64,000 nt of DNA, taken from the NCBI RefSeq assembly GCF_040536835.1, contig NZ_CP159578.1, forward strand, positions 3,348,001-3,412,000. The letters are read 5' to 3'. Below the pieces are notes generated by a model. That model was given only the letters and a program-made list of their open reading frames with translations, did no database searches and was not told the DNA's origin. Positions within the stretch are counted from its first letter, which is position 1. Each line of letters begins with the position of its first letter. Below, piece by piece: positions 28,096 to 39,666 of the stretch. A program made the translations under genes and the position numbers. The DNA is from Salinicola endophyticus. Lineage in GTDB: Bacteria; Pseudomonadota; Gammaproteobacteria; Pseudomonadales; Halomonadaceae.

Positions 28096-28154
28096 ATCGA
28101 CATCGGCCGATTTTCGCTCGAGGGCTGCCGCCGCGTGCTATCGCGGCACGCGCC

Positions 28155-28775
28155 TCAGCGGAACGGCGCGGGGTCGCCGCGCCCTTCGCGCACCAGGGTC
28201 GGCGGGATCTCGCGCAGATCGACCACCGTGGTTGGCTCCAGGTGGCAGGCACCGCCATCGATGATCAGGTCGATATGCGCGCCGTAGCGTTCGCGGATCT
28301 CCTCGGCATCTGTCATCGGCAGCTCTTCATCCACCGGGATCAGGGTCACGCTCATCAGCGGCTCACCCAGGGTCTCGAGCAGCGCATGGGTAATACGGTG
28401 GTCGGGCACGCGCACGCCGATCGAACGCCGCTTGGGGTGCAGCAGCAGGCGCGGCACTTCGCTGGTGGCGTTGAGAATGAAGGTGTAGGGCCCGGGGGTG
28501 TGCGACTTGAGCAGGCGGAAGACGCTGTTGTCGACCTTGGCGTAGGTGCCGATCTCGGAAAGATCGGAGCACACCAGGGTGAAGTTGTGACGGTCATCGA
28601 GCTGGCGCAGCCACTTGATCTTCTCGATCGCCTTCTTCTCGCCCAGGCAGCAGCCCAGTGCATAACCGGAGTCGGTCGGATAGGCGACCACGCCACCCTG
28701 GCGCAGGATACCGATCGCCTGATCGATCAGGCGCTTCTGCGGGTTCTGCGCATGGATCTGGAAAAACTGGGTCAT
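28155..28775 (-). CDS. yciO: YciO, Sua5/YrdC-family protein
   Basis: A 206-residue member of the YrdC/Sua5 fold, which in TsaC makes threonylcarbamoyl-AMP for the t6A modification of tRNA. It matches the YciO branch closely: MTQFFQIHAQNPQKRLIDQA, GGVVAYPTDSGYALGC, DDRHNFTLVCSDLSE, RSIGVRVPDH and PTTVVDL with a terminal GRGDPAPF. YciO proteins lack full TsaC activity and their cellular role is less certain. AAGGAGGG just before the ATG at 28775 fixes the start; the frame runs on to 29000. It follows the PHP nuclease gene rnm, as in E. coli. Confidence 0.93.
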   Translation of the reverse strand: MTQFFQIHAQNPQKRLIDQAIGILRQGGVVAYPTDSGYALGCCLGEKKAIEKIKWLRQLDDRHNFTLVCSDLSEIGTYAKVDNSVFRLLKSHTPGPYTFILNATSEVPRLLLHPKRRSIGVRVPDHRITHALLETLGEPLMSVTLIPVDEELPMTDAEEIRERYGAHIDLIIDGGACHLEPTTVVDLREIPPTLVREGRGDPAPFR

Positions 28776-28957
28776 GTCGTGCCCTCCTTGGGGTCTGATC
28801 CCGCCACGGCGGCCACGCGCTGGCGACACGCCGGTATGACGCAAGGCACCGCGCACGGCGCCATTCACCGTCAGCGTAACAGATGCCGCGCCCGGCGCCT
28901 GCCGCCAAGGCTCAGCGCGAGGCGGGCCAAGGTGGGCGATGGCTCGGTAGGAGCCGC

Positions 28958-29905
28958 TCAGCAGGGGGCGACGACATCGGCCAGGGCGGGATGCGCCCAC
29001 ACCGGGCGCACGTGGGAGCGCGGCGCCGGACTGAGCGTGCCCGGCGCCAGCGCACCGCCGGGGAAATGGAAGTCGCTGCCGAGCGAGCCGTAGAGTTCGT
29101 GGTGGGCGAGCTGACGCGCCAGATCGAAGGTGGTATCGCGGTTCTGGTAACCACTCACCAACTCCGCAGCCTGCCCGCCAGCGCCGATGAAGGCCTCGAA
29201 CAGCAGATCACGCTTGCGCCGGGTCATGCCATAGCGCAGCGGATGCGCGACCACGGCGACGCCGCCGGCATCGACGATCCAGCCGACCACCGTCTCCAGC
29301 GCCGGCCAGTGGGTCTTGACGTCACCGCGCTTGCCGGCCCCCAGATAGCGCTTGAACGCCGCCTGACGGTCCGCAGCCATCCCGGCATCGACCAGTGCCT
29401 GAGCGAAATCGGGCCGCCCCAGTGGGCGCTCACTACCGGCGATCGCCCGCGCCCGAGCCAGGGCGTCGTCGAGCCCCAGCTTCTCCAGCCGTCGGGCAAT
29501 CTCCTCGGCACGCCGCACCCGCGCCTCGGCCAGCCCTTCGAGATTGGCCGTGAAATCAGCGTTCGGCCCCTGGGGCAGCAGCGCCACGATATGAATCGCC
29601 ATGCCGCGCCACTGGCACGACAGCTCGCTGGCACACAGCAGACGCATACCGTGATGCGCGCAGCGCTGGCGCGCCTCCTCGACCCCGGCCAGGGTGTCGT
29701 GGTCGGTCAGCGCGATATGCGAAAGCCCCTTGGCATGGCACAGATCGACCAGCTCGGTGGGCGTGAGCCGGCCATCGGAGGCACTGGAGTGCAGGTGCAG
29801 ATCGACACCGCGGGCCTCGTCCAGCGGGGTGGCGGCGGTCAGGGGCGCGCGCGCAAGCGGCGCGGCGGTACTCTCGGAATCACTGGCGGCAAGGGACATG
29901 GGCAT
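28958..29905 (-). CDS. rnm: PHP-domain 5'-3' exoribonuclease RNase AM (TrpH/YciV)
   Basis: A 315-residue PHP-family phosphoesterase. Metal-binding motifs are VDLHLHSSASDG near the N-terminus, IALTDHDTLAGVEEA, VVAHPLRYG and GSDFHFP. In E. coli this enzyme trims 5' ends of rRNA and degrades short RNA and 3',5'-nucleoside bisphosphates. It has an N-terminal tail of about 35 residues, rich in Ala and Pro, before the catalytic domain. Starts are possible at GTG 29941, ATG 29905 or ATG 29899; none has a clear ribosome site. It lies upstream of yciO, the standard pairing. Confidence 0.9.
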   Translation of the reverse strand: MPMSLAASDSESTAAPLARAPLTAATPLDEARGVDLHLHSSASDGRLTPTELVDLCHAKGLSHIALTDHDTLAGVEEARQRCAHHGMRLLCASELSCQWRGMAIHIVALLPQGPNADFTANLEGLAEARVRRAEEIARRLEKLGLDDALARARAIAGSERPLGRPDFAQALVDAGMAADRQAAFKRYLGAGKRGDVKTHWPALETVVGWIVDAGGVAVVAHPLRYGMTRRKRDLLFEAFIGAGGQAAELVSGYQNRDTTFDLARQLAHHELYGSLGSDFHFPGGALAPGTLSPAPRSHVRPVWAHPALADVVAPC

Positions 29906-30000
29906 GACGCCGCGGGGCGTCTTTGTCAGAATAGGCCGCACATGGTGAGGGCCGCCGCCGTCGCGGTCAATCCGCGCCCCGCCCTCTCGGAGCCCTGCGC

Positions 30001-30552
30001 ATGAAACTGCTGTTCGACTTTCTCCCCATCGCGATCTTCTTTGCCGTCTATCATCTGACCGGCGATATCATCACGGCCACCGCCATCCTGATCCCCGCCA
30101 CCGTGATTCAGCTCGGCGTGGTGTGGTGGCGCCAGCGGCGCATCGAGAAGATGCTGCTGATCACCTCGATCATCGTGATCGCCTCCGCCGGCGCCACCAT
30201 CGCCTTCCGCGATCCGGCGTTCATCCAGTGGAAGCCGACCGTCATCAACGCCCTGTTCGGCATCGCCTTCCTGTTCTCGCCGCTGTTCGGCGGGCAGACC
30301 CTGGCCCAGCGCATGATGGGCAAGGCGGTATCGCTGCCGGCGGCGGTCTGGCGACGGCTCAATCTCGCCTGGGTGCTGTTCTTCTTCGCCATGGCGATTC
30401 TCAACGTCTTCGTCTTCACCCACTACGACGAAGCGACCTGGGTCGACTTCAAGCTGTTCGGCATGCTCGGACTGACGCTGCTGTTCGTGATCGGACAGGC
30501 GCTCTTCCTGGCACGTCACATGTCCCGCTCAACCCCTGAGGAGCCCTCCTGA
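30001..30552 (+). CDS. yciB: Inner-membrane-spanning protein YciB (septation protein A family)
   Basis: YciB (183 residues) has five or six transmembrane helices and is needed for normal cell envelope and division-related functions. It is recognised by [20 protein letters not shown] at the N-terminus, [20 protein letters not shown] in the middle and [16 protein letters not shown] towards the end. The stop codon overlaps the yciI start by one base (TGATG at 30550-30554), so the two are translated together. It is divergent from rnm. Confidence 0.95.
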   Translation: MKLLFDFLPIAIFFAVYHLTGDIITATAILIPATVIQLGVVWWRQRRIEKMLLITSIIVIASAGATIAFRDPAFIQWKPTVINALFGIAFLFSPLFGGQTLAQRMMGKAVSLPAAVWRRLNLAWVLFFFAMAILNVFVFTHYDEATWVDFKLFGMLGLTLLFVIGQALFLARHMSRSTPEEPS

Positions 30553-30851
30553 TGCGCTACGCCATCATCGGTCATGACAACGATTCGAGCCTTTCGCTGC
30601 GGCGCGAGGCGCGCCCGGCCCATCTGGCACGCCTGGAAGCGCTGCGCGACGACGGCCGCCTGATCCTGGCCGGCCCCTTCCCCGCCATCGACGGCGAAGA
30701 TCCGGGCGAGGCCGGCTTCAGCGGCAGCCTGATCGTCGCCGAGTTCGAGTCGCTGGAAGCCGCCCGGGCCTGGGCCGACGCCGACCCTTACGTCGCCGCC
30801 GGGGTCTACGCCAAGGTCGAGGTCAAGCCGTTCAAGCACGTCCTGCCCTGA
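30552..30851 (+). CDS. yciI: YciI family protein
   Basis: A 99-residue protein with the ferredoxin-like YCII fold: [43 protein letters not shown] in overlap, and a C-terminal [20 protein letters not shown]. The conserved His and Asp of the family are present. Its biochemical role is unsettled; it is coupled to yciB here and in relatives. The gene is followed by the DnaA/CRP-type palindrome. Confidence 0.93.
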   Translation: MRYAIIGHDNDSSLSLRREARPAHLARLEALRDDGRLILAGPFPAIDGEDPGEAGFSGSLIVAEFESLEAARAWADADPYVAAGVYAKVEVKPFKHVLP

Positions 30852-30860
30852 ACGATCAGG

Positions 30861-30912
30861 CGTTATCCACAAGTCCCCGATGTGAGCTTTTTCACAGCTG
30901 CTGTGGATAACG
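30861..30912. promoter_or_regulatory. CRP-type palindrome nested between inverted DnaA boxes
   Basis: CGTTATCCACA (30861-30871) and TGTGGATAACG (30902-30912) are an 11-bp perfect inverted repeat, each holding a consensus DnaA box TTATCCACA. Between them TGTGA-GCTTTT-TCACA (30881-30896) matches the CRP/Vfr consensus exactly. It lies 10 bp after yciI and about 110 bp before mnmC, so it may control mnmC transcription or bind DnaA. As RNA it could also fold into a hairpin and stop transcription from yciI. Confidence 0.65.
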
Positions 30913-31020
30913 TTGTGAAGATCCCGCGGACGCCTTTCGCTGTCCCCGAAACGACGTCCGCTGGCGTGAGTCGATCACTTTTTGATCACCCTGGTGTGGA
31001 AACGCGAGACCTTCTATCAC

Positions 31021-33033
31021 ATGACCGACGACCGACTCGCCGCCTTCGGCGAGCGCCTGGAGCCCGCGGAACTCGACTGGCGCCAGGATGACGCGCAGCA
31101 GGAAGCGCCCTTCTCGACCCGCTACGACGACGTCTACTTCTCGCGTGACAACGGCCGCGAGGAGACACGCTTCGTGTTCCTCGACAACAACGACCTGCCG
31201 AGCCGCTTCCGCGCCTGGGACGCCACGCGCGCCTTCGTGATCGGCGAGACCGGCTGCGGCACCGGGCTCAACCTGCTGTGCGCCTGGGAGTGCTTCGAAC
31301 AGCATGCGCCGGCCACGGCGCGGCTGCACCTGGTCTCCACCGAGAAGCACCCGCTGTCGCGCGAGGCACTCGAGCGGGTGTGGCAGAGCTGGCCGGACTT
31401 CGCTTCCCGCGCCCAGGCGCTGATCGCACAGTGGCCACAGCCGGTACCCGGCGTGCACCGCCTGCGCCTGGCGCCGCGGGTGACCCTGGATCTGCACTTC
31501 GGCGATGCCGCCACCTGCCTGGCACAGCTCGACGGCCAGGTGGATGCCTGGTTCCTGGATGGCTTCGCCCCGGCCAAGAATCCGGATATGTGGCAGCCGG
31601 CGCTGTTCGCCGCGCTGGCCTCGGCCAGCCGCCCGGGGGCCACCTTTGCCACCTTCACCTGCGCCGGTCTGGTACGGCGCGGCCTCGCCGCCGAGGGTTT
31701 TCAGTGGCGCAAGGTCCCGGGGTTCGGGCGCAAGCGCGAGATGCTGCGCGGCGAATGGCAGCCGGATCAGCGCCCGATTCCGCACGCCGACTCGCGCGCC
31801 GCCACGCCCTGGTTCACGCCGCCACCGCCGCGTCGCGCCGGCCACGTGGCGGTGATCGGTGCCGGGATCGCCGGCACCAGCGTGGCCGAGGCGCTGGCGC
31901 GCCGCGGCAGCCGGGTCAGCCTGATCGACCGCGAAGGCATCGCCAGCGGCGCCTCGGGCAACCCCCAGGCGGCGCTCTACGTCAAGCTGGCCGCGGAGAG
32001 CAACCGCCAGAGCCGCTTCTACCTGGCCGCCCTGCTCTACGTCCAGCGCTGGCTGGCCACCCTCGACCCCGAGCGCAGCCTGTGGTGCGACAGCGGCCTG
32101 CTCGCGCTCGCCAGCGGTGAGCGCGAGCAGCGCCGCCAGCAGCGTTTCCTGGCCAACCACGCCCTGCCCGAGTGCGTGGTCAGCGGCTGCGATGCGGACC
32201 GCGCCAGCGCGCTGGCGGGGACGCCGCTGGCGCACGCGGCGCTGGCCTATCCGCTGGCGGGCTGGGTCGACCCGGTGGCGCTCTGCCAACGTCTGGCGGC
32301 AACGCCGGGGGTCGAGTTCCAGCGCGCTGCGCTCGACTCACTCGCGCAATGCGACGGGGGCTGGCAGCTCACGCTATCCACCGGGCACCTGCAGGTGGAT
32401 CAGGTGGTGTTCGCCAGCGGCCACGCCAGCGCAGCCTGGCTCGACGGCCTGCCGCTGCAGCAGGTCCGCGGCCAGATCTCGAGCCTGCAGTGGGCAGCGC
32501 CGGGCACGCCGACACAGGTGCTGTGCGGCGAAGGCTATGTGCTGCCGCCCTATGCCGGCAGGCTCACCTTCGGCGCCACCTTCACCCCCAACGACGGCGA
32601 TACACAGCTGCGCGAGGCCGACCAGCGGCGCAACCTGGAGGAGCTTTCGCGCACCGCCCCGGCGCTGCACGCTACGCTTTGCGCCGATGGCGAGGCGGCG
32701 GCCCTGGCCGCACTCGACGGCCGTGCCAGCGTGCGCGCCGCCAGCCCCGACAAGACGCCCTACGCCGGGCCACTGCCGGATAGCGCCGCCTGGCGAGAAA
32801 CGTACGCCGCACTGGCCAAGGACGCGCGGCAGCGCTTTACCGCCCCCGGGCGTCACCGTCCGGGTCTCTGGGTGAGCACCGCCCATGGCTCGCGCGGGCT
32901 GGTCAGCGCGCCGCTGTGCGCCGAGCTGATCGCCTCACGCCTGCATGACGAGCCGCTGCCGCTGGCACGGGAGCTGGTCGATCACCTGCACCCAGGGCGG
33001 CGGCTGATCGCCGAGCTGATCCGCCAGGCGTGA
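31021..33033 (+). CDS. mnmC: Bifunctional tRNA mnm5s2U34 biosynthesis protein MnmC
   Basis: MnmC finishes 5-methylaminomethyl-2-thiouridine at tRNA position 34. The N-terminal methyltransferase has PFSTRYDDVYFSRDNGREE, the SAM site IGETGCGTGLN and WFLDGFAPAKNPDMW. The C-terminal FAD oxidoreductase begins VAVIGAGIAGTSVAEALARR and ends with STAHGSRGLVSAPLCAELIA. At 670 residues it matches the fused enzyme. The ATG at 31021 (MTDDRLAAFGER) is chosen over an upstream alternative start at 30982. Confidence 0.96.
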   Translation: MTDDRLAAFGERLEPAELDWRQDDAQQEAPFSTRYDDVYFSRDNGREETRFVFLDNNDLPSRFRAWDATRAFVIGETGCGTGLNLLCAWECFEQHAPATARLHLVSTEKHPLSREALERVWQSWPDFASRAQALIAQWPQPVPGVHRLRLAPRVTLDLHFGDAATCLAQLDGQVDAWFLDGFAPAKNPDMWQPALFAALASASRPGATFATFTCAGLVRRGLAAEGFQWRKVPGFGRKREMLRGEWQPDQRPIPHADSRAATPWFTPPPPRRAGHVAVIGAGIAGTSVAEALARRGSRVSLIDREGIASGASGNPQAALYVKLAAESNRQSRFYLAALLYVQRWLATLDPERSLWCDSGLLALASGEREQRRQQRFLANHALPECVVSGCDADRASALAGTPLAHAALAYPLAGWVDPVALCQRLAATPGVEFQRAALDSLAQCDGGWQLTLSTGHLQVDQVVFASGHASAAWLDGLPLQQVRGQISSLQWAAPGTPTQVLCGEGYVLPPYAGRLTFGATFTPNDGDTQLREADQRRNLEELSRTAPALHATLCADGEAAALAALDGRASVRAASPDKTPYAGPLPDSAAWRETYAALAKDARQRFTAPGRHRPGLWVSTAHGSRGLVSAPLCAELIASRLHDEPLPLARELVDHLHPGRRLIAELIRQA

Positions 33034-33138
33034 GCAGAGACCCGCTCGTGCGAGCACCGTTGTCTATCAACTGGCACGGCCGTTCAGCTGAAACAGCCGG
33101 TCATCTGAAGCGGGTATCTGTGGTGATAAAGCAGCCGC

Positions 33139-33873
33139 TCAGGAGGTCGGCGTACCGCCCAGCCGCCCCAGCGCCTCGGCGTCGAGACAGCGGTAGGTGA
33201 AGGAGGGGCGGCCGATATGGCCGTAGTGGAAGGACTCTTCGAGCACGCCCTGATCCACCAGGTGCTTGAGGTATTTGCGCACCGAGACCCGCGACATCCC
33301 GGTATCCTCGCTCAGCGCCTCGGTGGTGAAGGTCGCCTCTTGGTGCTCGGCGGCGGCGCGCGCCACCTGCGACAGCGAGTTGAGGGTGAGTCCCTTGGGC
33401 AGGTCGCCGGGGCGCTGGGGCGGCGCCACGGCAGCGCCATCGCGGCGGAACAGCGCATCGACGTCGCGCTGATGGGCACGCGCCGGCAGCCCGGCCAGCC
33501 GCCGATGGGTATCCAGACAGTGGCTCAGCGCCTCCTGGAAGCGCTGGAACTCGAACGGCTTGACCAGATAGTCGTCGACCCCCAGATGCTTGGCCTCACG
33601 CACCGTCTCCATCTCCGAGGCCGCGGTGATCAGGATGATCTGGATATCGCGGGCCTGGCGGCGCAGCTCGCGCACCAGCGCCAGGCCGTTGTGCTCGCGC
33701 AGAAAGACATCCAGCAGCAGCAGATCCACCGACTCACGCTGCAGCACGTCCCGCGCAGCGGGCAGATCCTCGCACTGGGCGACCAGGCTGATCCCCTCGA
33801 TGCGATTGAGAAACTCGACGTTGAGCCGCATGACCATCGGGTCGTCTTCTACCACCAGTACACGCATGCTCAT
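33139..33873 (-). CDS. CitB/DcuR-family response regulator
   Basis: A 244-residue response regulator. Receiver domain: RVLVVEDDPMVMRLNVEFLN, phospho-Asp in LLLLDVFLREHNGL, and VDDYLVKPFEFQRF. The C-terminal HTH reads FTTEALSEDTGMSRVSVRKYLKHL and a wing GRPSFTYR, as in CitB, DpiA and DcuR. It takes phosphate from the kinase encoded immediately upstream, whose stop overlaps this start (ATGA at 33870-33873). The likely target is the divergent 2-hydroxycarboxylate transporter gene. Confidence 0.94.
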   Translation of the reverse strand: MSMRVLVVEDDPMVMRLNVEFLNRIEGISLVAQCEDLPAARDVLQRESVDLLLLDVFLREHNGLALVRELRRQARDIQIILITAASEMETVREAKHLGVDDYLVKPFEFQRFQEALSHCLDTHRRLAGLPARAHQRDVDALFRRDGAAVAPPQRPGDLPKGLTLNSLSQVARAAAEHQEATFTTEALSEDTGMSRVSVRKYLKHLVDQGVLEESFHYGHIGRPSFTYRCLDAEALGRLGGTPTS

Positions 33874-35534
33874 GTCACTCCGTCGGTAATCCAGGATGGG
33901 GCCACCGCGTAGGGTAATGTCACCTCGACCAGGGTGCCACGTCCGGGGGTGGAATAGATCGCCAGATGGCCACCGCGGGAATCGATGTGGGCGCGGACCA
34001 TAGCCAGGCCATAGCCACGCCCCTCGCCCTTGGTCGACACCCCCTGCTCGAGCACCTCGTCGCGCTGGGCCGCGTCCATGCCGCAGCCGCTGTCGGCGAC
34101 GTGCAGCGACAGCGCCTCGGCATCCAGCCCCAGCGTCAGGGTGACCTGGCGCTCGTCGCGTCCGGCGACCGCTTCGAAGGCGTTCTCCAGCAGATTGCCG
34201 ATGATCGTCACCAGCAGATGGCACACCTCCTCCTCGGCCGCCGCCGGGATATCGCTCTCCAGCTCCACCTCGAGCTCGATGCGGCGCTCCCGCGCCTCGC
34301 TGCCCTTGGCCAGCAGAAAGCCCGCCAGCACCGGATCCTTGACCCCGGAGACGCGCGCCGCAGCGGGGGCGATCAGGGTATCGTCGAGTTCGTGCAGATA
34401 GCGCTCCAGACGCCCCAGGTCACGCAGCTGGACCAGCCCCAGGATCACATGCAGGCGGTTCTTGAATTCGTGGGTGGAGGCGCGCAGCGCCTGGGCGTAG
34501 CGGCTGACCCCGGTCAGCTCCTCGGCCAGGCGGTTGACCTCGCTACGATCGCGCAGGGTCACCACGCTGCCGCCGCTGCGGGTCTCGTCGATGCGCTCCG
34601 CGCCGTTGTCAGCGGCGACCTCGCGCCCGCGGCGGCGAGGCCGAGCCCGCTCCCGGATCTGCACCCGATTGACGATCAGCGCGCGGCCGTTGAGGGTCAG
34701 CCGCTGGTTGATCGCCGGGGTGCCGTCGCCGAACAGTTGGGCCAGGGTAGCGGCGGGCACGCCGGTGGCGGGTGCCGCCCCCACCGGGGCCAGCAGCTCA
34801 CGCGCCGCGGGGTTGATCAGGCTCAGTTCACCGCCGGCGTCGATCGCCAGCACCCCTTCGTGAAGCGACGCCAACAGCGCCTGGCGCTCCTGCACCCACT
34901 GCGAGATCTGGTGCGGCTCGAAGCCGAGCAGAATGCGCTTGATGTAGCGCGCCAGCCACCAGGCGCCGAGACCGCCGACGAGCATCAGCAGCAGCGTGCC
35001 CAGCAGCACCACCTGACGCTTCTCGGCCAGCAGCAGCCCGACCCGGGAGAGGGTCACGCCGGTGGCCACCGCGCCGATCACCTGGCCGTCGGCGGCGCGC
35101 ACCGGGGCGAAGCCGCGGATGCTCACCCCGAGCGTACCCTCGGAGCGCGACACATAGGACTCCCCCGCCAGCGCCGGCCCCTCGTCGCCGCCGCGGAAGT
35201 GGCGCCCGACCTCGTTGGGGTCGGGGTGGGTGAGACGCAGGTGGTCGCGATCCATCACGGTGATGAAGTCGACCCCCAGGCGCTCGCGCAGGGCTTCGAC
35301 GTGCCGACGCAGCGCCGAGTCGGCATCGTGGACGATCGGCGTGGCCTCGAGCGCATGGCGGATGTCGCTGCGGTCGGCGAGTGCCGCCGCCAGCCCCATC
35401 ACCCGCTCACCCTGGGCGCGTTCGAGGTTCTCCTTGAGCTGATAGTCGAACAGCAGAAAAGCCACCCCCAGGGTCAGCACGATCATGCTGGCCACGAGGA
35501 TGAAGATCTGGGCACTGAGACGCAGTCGTTTCAC
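33870..35534 (-). CDS. CitA/DcuS-family sensor histidine kinase for carboxylates
   Basis: A 554-residue kinase. TM1 (about 8-30) and TM2 (about 175-200) flank a periplasmic PAS-like sensor with the family's ligand-site pattern (RLTHPDPNEVGRHF, SEGTLGVSIRGFAPV). A cytoplasmic PAS follows, then the phospho-His motif ASTHEFKNRLHVILGLVQL, N-box TIIGNLLENAFEAVAG and DSGCGMD. This class senses citrate or C4-dicarboxylates. The start I use is GTG 35534 (KRLRLSAQIFILV follows); the frame extends to 35666 through a 15-bp tandem repeat and would add 44 unlikely residues. Confidence 0.92.
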   Translation of the reverse strand: MKRLRLSAQIFILVASMIVLTLGVAFLLFDYQLKENLERAQGERVMGLAAALADRSDIRHALEATPIVHDADSALRRHVEALRERLGVDFITVMDRDHLRLTHPDPNEVGRHFRGGDEGPALAGESYVSRSEGTLGVSIRGFAPVRAADGQVIGAVATGVTLSRVGLLLAEKRQVVLLGTLLLMLVGGLGAWWLARYIKRILLGFEPHQISQWVQERQALLASLHEGVLAIDAGGELSLINPAARELLAPVGAAPATGVPAATLAQLFGDGTPAINQRLTLNGRALIVNRVQIRERARPRRRGREVAADNGAERIDETRSGGSVVTLRDRSEVNRLAEELTGVSRYAQALRASTHEFKNRLHVILGLVQLRDLGRLERYLHELDDTLIAPAAARVSGVKDPVLAGFLLAKGSEARERRIELEVELESDIPAAAEEEVCHLLVTIIGNLLENAFEAVAGRDERQVTLTLGLDAEALSLHVADSGCGMDAAQRDEVLEQGVSTKGEGRGYGLAMVRAHIDSRGGHLAIYSTPGRGTLVEVTLPYAVAPSWITDGVT

Positions 35535-35597
35535 GAGGGGTATCCGAGGGCGGCACGGGTATGTCGGGGAGCGTGATCCGGCGTCACGGCTCGAGGC

Positions 35598-35642
35598 TGA
35601 AGTTTCAGATCCTGTAGTTTCAGACCCTGTAGCTTTAGACCA
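35598..35642. repeat. 15-bp tandem repeat, three units, in the kinase 5' region
   Basis: On the plus strand, units resemble TTTCAGATCCTGTAG, TTTCAGACCCTGTAG and CTTTAGACC. Read on the minus strand in the kinase frame it would encode a repeating ATGSETTGSET-like peptide, but it lies upstream of the likely start and so belongs to the kinase leader. Confidence 0.65.
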
Positions 35643-35803
35643 AGGGGGTATTCCCCAGTCCGGCACTTTGTGCCAGCACCGCGCCGCTCCCTTTCAATAT
35701 TTTATTAAGGCTTAGTTAACTTCAGAAAGTTTGGCCGCCGCGGCCTAGCTTCTTATCCTGCCGCCTACCCGCCCGGCAGGGCGCGCAATCCTGGGAGTGA
35801 ACC

Positions 35804-37117
35804 ATGACCGCAACCGTGACGCAAAACGCTCACGCCGAGTCGGCCCGACCGCGCCACTGGCTGTCGACGCCGATCTTCGGCCTTCCGCTACCGCTGTTCG
35901 CCATCGCCGCGCTGGTAATGATCGCCGCCATCGCCACCGATACGATCCCCACCGGCATGATCGGCGCCCTGCTGGTGATGATGATCTTCGGCGAGCTGCT
36001 CGGGTTCCTCGGTGACCGCCTGCCGATCATCAAAAGCTATCTCGGCGGTGGCGCGATTCTCGCCATCTTCGGCGCCGCGGCGCTGGTCTACGTCAACTGG
36101 CTGCCCGCCGATGTCACCGACAACGTCACCCAGTTCATGAAGAGCGGCGGCTTTCTCAACTTCTACATCGCCGCGCTGATCACCGGCAGCATCCTGGGCA
36201 TGGACTCCAAGGTGCTGGTCAAAGTCGGTTCGCGCTATGCCCTACCGCTGGTCTGCGCGGTGCTGTTCGCGGCGCTGTTCGCGGTGGCGGTGGGCTGGCT
36301 GCTGGGCTTCTCGCCCCAGGACGCGGTGGTGGTGATCACGCTGCCGATCATGGGTGGTGGCATGGGCGCCGGCGCGGTGCCGATGAGCCAGATCTACGAG
36401 CAGCTGCTGGGCCAGCCGGCGAGCTACTACATCTCGATCCTGGTGCCGGCGCTGGCGCTGGGCAATGTCTTCGCCATCATCATCGCCGGCCTGCTCAACG
36501 GTCTGGCCAACCGGATGCCGAGCCTGACCGGCAACGGCCAGATGATGCCGGGCGTGGAGATCGAAGAGCGCGAGAGCAAGCCCGATCTCTCCAAGCTGGG
36601 CATCGGTCTGGTCGCGGCACTGACCTTCTTCGTCGCTGGCGAGATCCTGGGCGACTTCATCCCGCTGCACCCCTACGCGCTGATGATCATCCTGGTCGCC
36701 GTGCTCAAGATCGCCAACCTGGTGCCGGAGTCGGTCAACGAAGCCGCCTCGCAGTGGTTCAAGTTCGTCGCCAAGAACTGGACCTTCGCCCTGCTGTTCG
36801 GTATCGGCATCGCCTACACCGATCTCGGCCAGGTCATCGACGCGATCTCGGTCACCTATGTGCTGATCGTCTTCGCGGTGGTCGCCGGTGCGGCCTTCGG
36901 CGCTGGGCTGGTGGGCAAGCTGGTCGGCTTCTACCCGATCGAGTCGGCCATCACCGCCGGCCTGTGCATGGCCAACATGGGCGGCACCGGCGACGTTGCC
37001 GTGCTCTCCGCGGCCAAGCGCATGCAGCTGATGCCGTTCGCGCAGATCTCTTCGCGCCTCGGCGGGGCGCTGATTCTGCTGATCTCGAGCATCGTGGTGC
37101 CGCTGTTCTTCACCTGA
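35804..37117 (+). CDS. 2-hydroxycarboxylate transporter (CitS/MaeN family)
   Basis: A 437-residue inner-membrane carrier of the 2-HCT family, which imports citrate, malate or lactate with Na+ or H+, or by exchange. Each half has the family's re-entrant glycine motif: ITLPIMGGGMGAGAVPMSQI in the first and CMANMGGTGDVAVLSAAKRM in the second, and the C-terminal RLGGALILL is typical. About eleven helices are visible. The divergent CitA/CitB-type two-component system almost certainly controls it. Substrate choice cannot be settled from sequence. Confidence 0.94.
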   Translation: MTATVTQNAHAESARPRHWLSTPIFGLPLPLFAIAALVMIAAIATDTIPTGMIGALLVMMIFGELLGFLGDRLPIIKSYLGGGAILAIFGAAALVYVNWLPADVTDNVTQFMKSGGFLNFYIAALITGSILGMDSKVLVKVGSRYALPLVCAVLFAALFAVAVGWLLGFSPQDAVVVITLPIMGGGMGAGAVPMSQIYEQLLGQPASYYISILVPALALGNVFAIIIAGLLNGLANRMPSLTGNGQMMPGVEIEERESKPDLSKLGIGLVAALTFFVAGEILGDFIPLHPYALMIILVAVLKIANLVPESVNEAASQWFKFVAKNWTFALLFGIGIAYTDLGQVIDAISVTYVLIVFAVVAGAAFGAGLVGKLVGFYPIESAITAGLCMANMGGTGDVAVLSAAKRMQLMPFAQISSRLGGALILLISSIVVPLFFT

Positions 37118-37136
37118 CTCGTTGAACAGCCCGCCC

Positions 37137-37170
37137 AACGACAACGGCGCCTGCGGGCGCCGTTGTCGTT
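37137..37170. terminator. Bidirectional terminator after the 2-HCT transporter gene
   Basis: A perfect 15-bp stem AACGACAACGGCGCC/GGCGCCGTTGTCGTT closes a TGCG loop. It lies between two convergent genes, the transporter and yheU. Confidence 0.85.
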
Positions 37171-37197
37171 TGTGGCTTTCATTCACGCGCCGGGCGG

Positions 37198-39631
<2,434 letters not shown>

Positions 39632-39666
39632 ATCGATACCGATACCGCGTTCGGCGTCAGGCCATG

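Noticed and set aside
30861..30912. The DnaA-box pair as the chromosomal replication origin
   Set aside because: There are only two boxes, no AT-rich unwinding region, and neither dnaA, dnaN, gyrB nor mnmG nearby.
33874..34224. N-terminal extension of the CitB-like regulator
   Set aside because: It overlaps the kinase's conserved ATPase region in another frame; the receiver domain starts directly at ATG 33873.
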